DNA from: Anaerolineales bacterium UBA3499
Lineage (GTDB): Bacteria; Chloroflexota; Anaerolineae; Anaerolineales; UBA11657
Assembly (NCBI GenBank): GCA_002377585.1
Contig: DFQC01000026.1
Coordinates: 1,042 to 6,704, forward strand
DNA: 5,663 bases
Direction: 5' to 3'
Within the stretch, counting starts at the first letter, position 1. Each line of letters begins with the position of its first letter. Below are positions 1 through 4,875 of this stretch, piece after piece. A program made the position numbers and the translations under genes. A model generated the notes under the pieces. The model made no database searches. It saw only the letters and a list, made by a program, of their open reading frames with translations, and was not told the DNA's origin.

Positions 1-752
1 TTCATGGCGTGATGAATACAGACAATATGTTACTTAGTGGCGAAACTGTTGATTATGGGCCATGCGCATTTATTGATGGGTATAACGAGGATGCAGTGTA
101 TAGTTCGATTGATCGGGGCGGAAGATATTCGTACAGGAATCAACCAGGGATTTGTAATTGGAATCTCGCTTGCTTGGCTCAGGCGTTACTTCCAATTGTA
201 AATGTAAATAAGGACAAAGCTGTGGAAGGGCTAGAGAAGGTTCTTGGAACTTTTCCAGACTTATACTCGCGTTCTTATCTAAAACTGGCTAGAGCAAAAT
301 TTGGCTTAACCACTGAGGAAATAGAAGATGCTGAACTGATTCAAAAGTTTTTTGATATTCTTGGTAAAGAAAAGGATGATTTTACATTAGCCTTTAGAAG
401 GCTGTCAGATATATCTATGGAAAACGATGATGCTGTTAATGCTGGAGGCTTGTTTCAGTTTTCGACTCGATACTATGAGTGGATCGCTCGGTGGAGGGAT
501 AGATGCGGTAGAGAAGATGTCACGTCGCAGGAGCGACAGGCGTTGATGTATGGTGTTAATCCTATTTATGTGCCTAGGAATCACGTTGTTGAAAAAGTGA
601 TTGCTGAAGCGACAGACAATGTTGATTATGGGCCATTCAATGAATTGGTTGAAGTGTTGAAGAATCCGTATCTACAACGGTCAGGTTTGGAGTATTATGC
701 AACTCCCCCAACAGATGATGAGATTGTTTCTCGTACTTTTTGTGGTACGTAG
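1..752 (+). CDS. selO: SelO/YdiU family protein adenylyltransferase (AMPylase), C-terminal half, cut by window edge
   Basis: SelO has a protein-kinase-like fold and transfers AMP from ATP to Ser/Thr/Tyr of target proteins. It is linked to oxidative-stress responses. The reading frame is open to the left edge (first full codon at base 3) and begins HGVMNTDN, the catalytic-loop motif, so the GTG at 9 is an internal Val and not a start. Counting from that codon, Asp5 fits the catalytic base, Asn6 and Asp15 (of DYGP) fit the metal ligands, and GRYSY, NQP and NWNLACLAQAL follow at 38-60. About 250 residues are present, roughly half of a usual 480-residue SelO; the nucleotide-binding N-terminal half lies outside the window. 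The protein ends FCGT, so its last cysteine is antepenultimate, the position of selenocysteine in animal SelO and of Cys476 in E. coli. The gene is convergent with the minus-strand operon (16 bases between stops). The family call is secure; AMPylation activity is inferred from the family. Confidence 0.95.
   Translation, partial: HGVMNTDNMLLSGETVDYGPCAFIDGYNEDAVYSSIDRGGRYSYRNQPGICNWNLACLAQALLPIVNVNKDKAVEGLEKVLGTFPDLYSRSYLKLARAKFGLTTEEIEDAELIQKFFDILGKEKDDFTLAFRRLSDISMENDDAVNAGGLFQFSTRYYEWIARWRDRCGREDVTSQERQALMYGVNPIYVPRNHVVEKVIAEATDNVDYGPFNELVEVLKNPYLQRSGLEYYATPPTDDEIVSRTFCGT
47..63 (+). repeat. Direct repeat copy 1 (selO catalytic motif)
   Basis: TGTTGATTATGGGCCAT encodes the VDYGP metal-binding motif of SelO. 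The identical 17 bases recur at 620-636 in the same reading phase. ACAGACAAT at 18-26, which lies upstream of this copy, also recurs directly abutting the second copy. Confidence 0.8.
620..636 (+). repeat. Direct repeat copy 2 (near selO C-terminus)
   Basis: This is identical to 47-63. Together with ACAGACAAT at 612-620 it spells TDN-VDYGP in frame, as the catalytic motif would read with its seven intervening residues removed. It lies where SelO relatives carry a D-x-x-PF-x-x-L pattern, so part of the likeness may be family-driven. Confidence 0.8.
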
Positions 753-763
753 TAGGTAATAGT

Positions 764-792
764 GGATATTAGCTTCTGAGCATCCGTTTTAT
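764..792 (+). terminator. Weak candidate terminator hairpin after selO
   Basis: GGAT (764-767) can pair with ATCC (782-785) and GCT (772-774) with AGC (779-781) around a TCTG loop. Four unpaired bases (ATTA) bulge on the left arm, and GTTTTAT follows. It starts 11 bases after the selO stop and overlaps the last codons of the convergent gene. The stem is short and broken and the T-run is only four bases, so this is suggestive only. Confidence 0.2.
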
Positions 793-1479
793 CCAAAAGA
801 CCAGTCTTTCCCATACAGGCAAATCAGTTAAATGAGGTTGCTCCTGCATTGGAGTCCAGTATTCTTGTAGTTTTGATGAGAAGTCCGGGTCACCACCTCG
901 TATTTCTCGATCTCCTACGACAAGAACATATTTGCCAGTTCGCACATCAGATTCTGACCACACTGCGATAGTGTATTGAGTAGTTTTTGGAATAGTTACA
1001 TATTGGCGTTGTCTACGCCAATAGCTGGTGCGTGAGAATGGTTCGAAGAAAGATTCTGGGTCGGTTGGTGTAAGGAGTATAGATCCATTTGGACGCTCTG
1101 AGTCCGTGGTTATTACTGCTGGAAGAACGCCAGCAGGTAATCCGGGTCCGATAACTGCTACGGTTGGGGCAAAGTCAAGCTGACCATCTATTTGGGGTAT
1201 TGTAATTCCAACAAGAATATTAGTGCCTTTTGTACCATCAAATATATAGTAGTCTATGTCGGTCAAGGAATCTATCGTGGCGTATAGGGCGGTAGATATG
1301 GTGGGATCAGTAATGGATAATGGGTTAGTCTGAGTAGTGTCTGGATCCTCGAAAAATGGCTGATGGGCCGAGGCTGTTTGGGTTGGGACAAGTAGTGCTC
1401 CTAATAGCGTAAGAGTAATAGCAAAAATTGCACAATGTATTAGAGCTCGGGAAATAGTCCTGTTTAGGAAATTAGTCAT
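769..1479 (-). CDS. Secreted beta-rich protein of unknown function with signal peptide
   Basis: I do not recognise a characterised family. The 236-residue product has a clear signal peptide: a basic start (Arg7, Arg11), a hydrophobic stretch at about 13-33, and an A-S-A motif at 36-38 that predicts cleavage before His39. The mature chain would begin HQPFFEDPD. Residues 60-190 alternate short hydrophobic strands with Gly/Asp/Pro turns: DIDYYIF at 74-80, FAPTVAVIGPGLP at 103-115, and YTIAVW then TGKYVLVVGDRE near 169-192. This resembles the jelly-roll layout of bacterial pre-peptidase C-terminal (PPC) domains, which bind or present rather than catalyse. FFEPFSRTSYW at 144-154 looks like a conserved block. 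The C-terminus is a basic amphipathic segment (WERLVFWIKRMLRS). It is the last gene of the operon. Its ATG overlaps the end of the SRPBCC gene by 8 bases and has no Shine-Dalgarno of its own, so translation is probably coupled. Export is well supported; the role is unknown. Confidence 0.85.
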   Translation of the reverse strand: MTNFLNRTISRALIHCAIFAITLTLLGALLVPTQTASAHQPFFEDPDTTQTNPLSITDPTISTALYATIDSLTDIDYYIFDGTKGTNILVGITIPQIDGQLDFAPTVAVIGPGLPAGVLPAVITTDSERPNGSILLTPTDPESFFEPFSRTSYWRRQRQYVTIPKTTQYTIAVWSESDVRTGKYVLVVGDREIRGGDPDFSSKLQEYWTPMQEQPHLTDLPVWERLVFWIKRMLRS

Positions 1480-1933
1480 TATTGAATAATTGATTTATTT
1501 TTAATTGTCTATATGAAAATATAGATTGTAGCTTTGGTCTAATTGCAAGTGAGTGGATTATATCACCACCTAAAGGTCCAAAAGGTACGGCATATGTTAC
1601 AGTATCGGTTGCCAGTGTTCCATCTGGCACTTCGTTGAAACGGTGTTCGTGGTACCAGAATCGATATGGGCCAAGACGTTGTTCGTCTACAAAGTGTGAC
1701 ATATGTTCTAGATGCGTGATTTCGGTAAGCCATGTTGCTTTTATTATGGGGAGTATTTGTATTCGGTATTGTATAAGCTGGCCTAAATACATGGATTGGT
1801 CGGCACCTTGTATAAACTCAAATCCCATGCCTGGGGGTGTGAGCGTATTGAGGTTTTTTGGTGTAGAGAAAAAGTCCCAGACTATTTCTATAGGCTGGGG
1901 TATCACTTGGGTTGTTACCAGTCTGTGGATCAT
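1472..1933 (-). CDS. SRPBCC (START/Bet v 1-like) ligand-binding fold protein
   Basis: The product is a compact 153-residue cytoplasmic protein with no signal peptide or membrane segment. It fits the SRPBCC superfamily, whose deep hydrophobic pocket binds lipids, polyketides or other apolar ligands. Supporting pattern: an opening strand then IPQPIEIVWDFFSTPKNL (11-28), the typical first helix region; LTPPGMGFEF (31-40); a central strand run with RLGPYRFWYHEHRF (86-99); and DTVTYAVPFGPLGGD (110-124) leading into a long C-terminal helix with IFSYRQLKI (138-146). This is the bacterial subgroup often labelled ligand-binding SRPBCC or, misleadingly, cell-division inhibitor. Its ATG overlaps the DUF1295 stop as ATGA, and AGGAG lies 6 bases upstream, so the start is firm. 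Its own stop lies inside the next gene. Coupling to a membrane lipid-type enzyme and an exported protein suggests that it binds or presents an apolar intermediate; that is inference. Confidence 0.85.
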   Translation of the reverse strand: MIHRLVTTQVIPQPIEIVWDFFSTPKNLNTLTPPGMGFEFIQGADQSMYLGQLIQYRIQILPIIKATWLTEITHLEHMSHFVDEQRLGPYRFWYHEHRFNEVPDGTLATDTVTYAVPFGPLGGDIIHSLAIRPKLQSIFSYRQLKINQLFNND

Positions 1934-2721
1934 TGATTACTCCTGAAGACATTAAAAATGTTTGGTACGAATGCGGGTACTGAGTCGATATAATTTTTAT
2001 AGCCTGGTTTGTCTTTGCGCATCATTCTCTCGGTTATGGGTACGCCCGAGAACTTCAATAATAAAACTGTCATTAATATTGGCGAAAATATCGTCCACCA
2101 TGTGTATTGAGATAGTGACATTAACCAGAATCCCCACCATTGAGTAGCATCTCCAAAATAGTTGGGATGCCGAGTGAGACCCCAAAATCCTGTTGTGAGT
2201 AGACTGCCCCTGTTTTTAGGAAGTGATTTAAAGCGAGCTAATTGTAAATCGCTGCCTGCCTCAAATATGAATCCTATCAACCAAATACAGAATCCAAAAT
2301 ACACTAGTGGTCCCCTTTGCATTGGTGTGGCTTGGGTAATAGATATTGGGGCTGATATTATCCAAATTAGTAGACCTTGAAATATAAATACTTTGAAGAG
2401 GCTTGACCACCACCATGTGCGACCGGCATTGGTGCGAAATCTTGCATATCTTGCATCCTCACCTTTTCCTATGCTACGCAAGAATATATGGATAGAAAGT
2501 CGTAGGCCCCATAGGGTGACTGTTGCTCCAAGCACGGTCATTTGAAATCGATTTTCGTTTTGTAATTGAGTACTTGTGAGCCAAAATACAGTCACAAAGC
2601 CTAACCCCCAGAATATGTCGATAATTGACGCATTTTTGAGTAAGAGGCTAAAAACCCAAAGCGATATTGTACAAATTAATAATGGCGCTAAACTGTATAA
2701 CCAGATTTCTATTCCAAGCAT
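1930..2721 (-). CDS. DUF1295 / steroid 5-alpha-reductase-like integral membrane enzyme
   Basis: This is a polytopic inner-membrane protein of the DUF1295 family, related to steroid 5-alpha-reductases and isoprenylcysteine methyltransferase-type enzymes; these act on lipids or isoprenoids within the bilayer. Counting from the upstream ATG at 2727 (265 residues), hydrophobic segments lie near 10-30, 36-52, 63-83, 112-131, 141-157 and 195-226. Signature stretches are IDIFWG (36-41), WGLRLSIH (73-80), EDARYARFR (90-98), the E-x-x-SD-x-Q pattern from 156, and TGFWGLTRHPNYFGD (179-193), the cofactor-site motif of the superfamily. The tail carries GVPITERMM, PGY and PAFVP. A Shine-Dalgarno (AAGGA, 2730-2734) is only 2 bases from the ATG at 2727 but 8 from the ATG at 2721, so I prefer 2721 (263 residues). 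Its stop overlaps the SRPBCC start. The reaction and substrate cannot be read from the sequence. Confidence 0.92.
   Translation of the reverse strand: MLGIEIWLYSLAPLLICTISLWVFSLLLKNASIIDIFWGLGFVTVFWLTSTQLQNENRFQMTVLGATVTLWGLRLSIHIFLRSIGKGEDARYARFRTNAGRTWWWSSLFKVFIFQGLLIWIISAPISITQATPMQRGPLVYFGFCIWLIGFIFEAGSDLQLARFKSLPKNRGSLLTTGFWGLTRHPNYFGDATQWWGFWLMSLSQYTWWTIFSPILMTVLLLKFSGVPITERMMRKDKPGYKNYIDSVPAFVPNIFNVFRSNQ
1940..1944 (-). promoter_or_regulatory. Ribosome binding site of the SRPBCC gene
   Basis: AGGAG on the minus strand sits 6 bases before the ATG at 1933, inside the end of the DUF1295 reading frame. It supports independent initiation in addition to coupling through the ATGA overlap, and it fixes the start. 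Confidence 0.75.
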
Positions 2722-2729
2722 GTACATCT

Positions 2730-2734
2730 TCCTT
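2730..2734 (-). promoter_or_regulatory. Ribosome binding site deciding the DUF1295 start
   Basis: AAGGA on the minus strand is 8 bases from the ATG at 2721 but only 2 bases from the ATG at 2727. The spacing favours the second Met codon as the true start and removes two residues from the longest reading frame. Confidence 0.6.
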
Positions 2735-2764
2735 TTGTAATGTCTTGTCCAATATATCAGTGGG

Positions 2765-3520
2765 TTAGAGTAGAGCCGGAGTGCTTAATTTATCGAATTC
2801 ACTAGTCCCAGCAAGGACATCTATATCGGCTGGTTCATCAATTATACGATTTATGCTTCCATCTACCATTTGAATTACTTTGTCTACATACTTACACATC
2901 CTCAGATCGTGCGTAACCATTATTCCGGCGCGTTTCTCCTCATGGATTAGATCGGAGAAAATTTGCACTACTTGTTTTGCCCTTTGAGTATCAAGGCTGG
3001 CGGTTGGTTCATCAGCTAGGACCACTCTTGGGTCATGGATAAGTGAACGAGCTATTGCTACACGTTGTTGTTGACCTTTAGACATTTGGGACGGGAGTGA
3101 ATTTATCTGTTCGTCAAGACCTAGACGAAGGAGAAGGTCTTTAGCTCTCTTTGCCTCAGATGTACTGTAAATTTTGTTCAACCTCAACATTAATTCTACA
3201 TTCTCAATAGCAGTAAGGTAGGGGACTAAATTGTTGTCTTGAAATGTAAATCCGATTTTTTCTCTACGAAACTTTGCGCGTTGTTTTTGGTTCATGTCGT
3301 CAAAGGGCTCGCCGTCAATGTAGATGTGACCTGAGGTAGATTCGAGGAGCGTCGCAAGCATTGCTAGCATGGTGGTTTTTCCGGACCCACTTGGTCCAAC
3401 TAGAGCTATGAACTCGCCTGGCTTTACCTGAAGAGACACTTTGCTGACTGCGTGTACTACTAGTTCGTTGGATCTGTAGGTCTTGCTAAGGTCGATGGTA
3501 TTAAGAATGTAGCGGTCCAT
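2765..3520 (-). CDS. ABC transporter ATP-binding protein (MacB/LolD/DevA-like)
   Basis: This is the cytoplasmic ATPase that powers the adjacent FtsX-type permease. From the ATG at 3520 the protein has 251 residues, normal for the family: Walker A GPSGSGKTT (42-50), Q-loop Gln94 in FTFQDNNLVPYLTAIENV, signature MSKGQQQRVAIARSL (146-160), Walker B VVLADE (166-171), a D-loop SLD, and switch His204 in MVTHD. The LVPYLTAIENV stretch after the Q-loop is typical of the MacB/LolD/DevA class. The frame stays open to 3589, but those 23 extra residues lie over the permease's 3' end and resemble nothing in the family, so I start at MDRYILNTIDLSKTY. That ATG is 7 bases after the permease stop with no clear Shine-Dalgarno, which suggests coupling. 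The third signature residue is Lys, not the usual Gly. The substrate is unknown. Confidence 0.95.
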   Translation of the reverse strand: MDRYILNTIDLSKTYRSNELVVHAVSKVSLQVKPGEFIALVGPSGSGKTTMLAMLATLLESTSGHIYIDGEPFDDMNQKQRAKFRREKIGFTFQDNNLVPYLTAIENVELMLRLNKIYSTSEAKRAKDLLLRLGLDEQINSLPSQMSKGQQQRVAIARSLIHDPRVVLADEPTASLDTQRAKQVVQIFSDLIHEEKRAGIMVTHDLRMCKYVDKVIQMVDGSINRIIDEPADIDVLAGTSEFDKLSTPALL

Positions 3521-3527
3521 AATAATA

Positions 3528-4676
3528 TTACATGTCAAGTGCAGTGAGTGGCTCCACTTTGTGCGCCATGCGAATTGATAGCATGCCACCAGCTGGTCCT
3601 ATGAGCAGTAGGGTCACTATGGTAACTGCTACGGAGGAGGTGGTAAAGTAAACTGGTACATTTGACGGCAGTGTTGCGGCGAGCGCAAAGGTCGCTAATG
3701 TGCCTATAATGACTCCAAACAGACTAACTATCACAATTTGTGATATTGCAGTCGCAGAGACAAGGCGATTTGGTGCGCCGATAGCTTTTAGCATACCAAT
3801 TTGTGGTAGTTTTTGTAATATTTGAATTTGGAAAAATCCGCCGATTACCAATGTGCCGATTAAAAACGTAAAGCCCTTGATGGTGTTTAGGGTACCCTGT
3901 TGTTCGGAGTATCCAGGTGCGGATTCATATGCCGTTTGTATATCAGTGACTTCTACATCATCGATTATGTTAGTGATGGCTGATTCTAAATAGGAGAGGT
4001 TGGTTGAATTTTTAGCCTTTACTGCGATTACATTGAGTACGGGCTGTGTGCTGTAGCTGTCAGGATCGGCTTTAGGTCTGTATTTGTCCCATGTACTAAG
4101 TGAGACAAATATTGACGGGCGAAAAAAATAACGCTGCCCGCCAGCTATCCCTGTTACTGTAAGGTCGTATAACTTGTCCTCGGTGCCTTGAGTAGATTTG
4201 ATTGTTATTTTGTCTCCGACTTGAGCTCCTATAAGATCCGCAGTGCTTTGATCTATTAGAGCGATTTTAGATGGATATGATCGAAGATCAGTTCCAAATA
4301 TTGCTTTTGGTGCGCCAGGTCGATCAGGCTCTACTCCAATAAATGACACATCTACCGGCTCTTCGTCTTGTTTTACAACAACTTTCACGTTACTGAATGC
4401 TATTGGGCCTGCGTCGGCTATCCCATCGATTCTGCGCGCACGCTTATATTTTTTATAGTCGAGTCTACTCTCAATTGTTGAAAAGCTGACATCTGTTTGA
4501 AACACCAATAGTTGGGCATCTAATTTTTCGAGATATTCCTTATTGTTAGTGGCGAGACCTTCGCCTAGTCCTGCTGTAAATAGTACGAGTACTGAGATCA
4601 ACGCAATAACTAAACTAAATAGAAAATACTTAGTTCTATTGCGCCAGATTTCTTTGAAGCTAAGGTAGATTGCCAT
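3528..4676 (-). CDS. ABC transporter permease, FtsX/MacB-like (DevC-type topology)
   Basis: This is the membrane subunit of a type VII-like ABC system; it should act as a homodimer with two copies of the ATPase encoded just downstream. In 382 residues it shows the standard layout: transmembrane helix 1 at about 17-36; a large extracytoplasmic domain at about 37-265; helices 2-4 at about 268-287, 308-333 and 346-366. The coupling-helix motif QIGMLKAIGAP (292-302) contacts the ATPase, and the tail KVEPLTALDM is typical. Relatives move lipoproteins, antibiotics, peptides or glycolipids, or transmit force to cell-wall enzymes, so the cargo cannot be assigned. No membrane-fusion partner (MacA/DevB type) lies beside it in this window. 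It is the first gene of the minus-strand operon. No Shine-Dalgarno is visible before its ATG, and no nearby alternative Met offers a better start. Confidence 0.93.
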   Translation of the reverse strand: MAIYLSFKEIWRNRTKYFLFSLVIALISVLVLFTAGLGEGLATNNKEYLEKLDAQLLVFQTDVSFSTIESRLDYKKYKRARRIDGIADAGPIAFSNVKVVVKQDEEPVDVSFIGVEPDRPGAPKAIFGTDLRSYPSKIALIDQSTADLIGAQVGDKITIKSTQGTEDKLYDLTVTGIAGGQRYFFRPSIFVSLSTWDKYRPKADPDSYSTQPVLNVIAVKAKNSTNLSYLESAITNIIDDVEVTDIQTAYESAPGYSEQQGTLNTIKGFTFLIGTLVIGGFFQIQILQKLPQIGMLKAIGAPNRLVSATAISQIVIVSLFGVIIGTLATFALAATLPSNVPVYFTTSSVAVTIVTLLLIGPAGGMLSIRMAHKVEPLTALDM

Positions 4677-4868
4677 AGACTGATGGTGAGTGATGTGTAA
4701 TGATATAGGCTAACTGGTTAATAGGCGGCATAATGTTTTACAATAAGAAAATTATGGTTAAAATTATATCGGTTTAGTATTAGCGAGATATTAATATATT
4801 TGGAATTGTAATATGTGCAATTGTTTTGGTAGAAGGTGTGAATAAATGACTGTGAGAGCATCTTTGGT
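4677..4868. promoter_or_regulatory. AT-rich divergent intergenic region
   Basis: These 192 bases separate the minus-strand ABC operon from the plus-strand PhzF gene and must hold both promoters. I found no convincing -35/-10 pair on either strand. The minus strand has TATATCATT at 4699-4707, a possible -10 about 23 bases before the permease ATG, without a good -35. Symmetric elements that could bind a regulator are the perfect palindrome ATATTAATAT (4788-4797), AATTG/CAATT (4804-4808 and 4818-4822) and CATAAT/ATTATG (4729-4734 and 4751-4756). In DNA this AT-rich such elements arise easily. The 30 bases nearest PhzF hold the leader ORF listed separately. Confidence 0.5.
4833..4838 (+). promoter_or_regulatory. 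Shine-Dalgarno-like site of the leader ORF
   Basis: AAGGTG at 4833-4838 places its AAGG core 9 bases before the ATG at 4846. It is a better match than the GAGAG (4854-4858) found 10 bases before the PhzF ATG, so ribosomes may load here first. Confidence 0.35.
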
Positions 4869-4875
4869 ATGCTGA
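4846..4875 (+). CDS. Possible nine-residue leader peptide overlapping the PhzF start
   Basis: A short ORF encodes MTVRASLVC and ends TGA at 4873-4875. It lies in a different frame from PhzF, and its last codons contain the PhzF start (ATGCTGA, 7-base overlap). It has the better Shine-Dalgarno spacing of the two starts. This geometry would allow translational coupling or attenuation of PhzF. The peptide shows no run of one amino acid, so there is no sign of amino-acid-sensing attenuation. A nine-codon ORF can easily arise by chance, so this is only a candidate. Confidence 0.28.
   Translation: MTVRASLVC

Noticed and set aside
9..14. GTG/ATG at the left edge as the start of a 247-residue protein
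   Set aside because: The preceding in-frame codons read His-Gly, completing HGVMNTDN in the middle of the SelO catalytic core. The gene therefore continues beyond the window.
732..749. CGTAC/GTACG inverted repeat at the end of selO as a terminator
   Set aside because: The stem has only five pairs and no T-run follows on either strand. It lies wholly within conserved C-terminal codons (RTFCGT).
1997..2185. 62-codon minus-strand reading frame inside DUF1295
   Set aside because: It is an out-of-frame shadow of a confident gene, with no motif of its own.
1635..2380. Plus-strand reading frames at 1635-1946, 1962-2147 and 2162-2380
   Set aside because: They are antisense to the well-supported SRPBCC and DUF1295 genes and their translations show no domain-like pattern.
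3521..3589. N-terminal extension of the ABC ATPase to the ATG at 3589
   Set aside because: It overlaps the conserved end of the permease, resembles no ABC N-terminus, and the ATG at 3520 gives a family-typical start.
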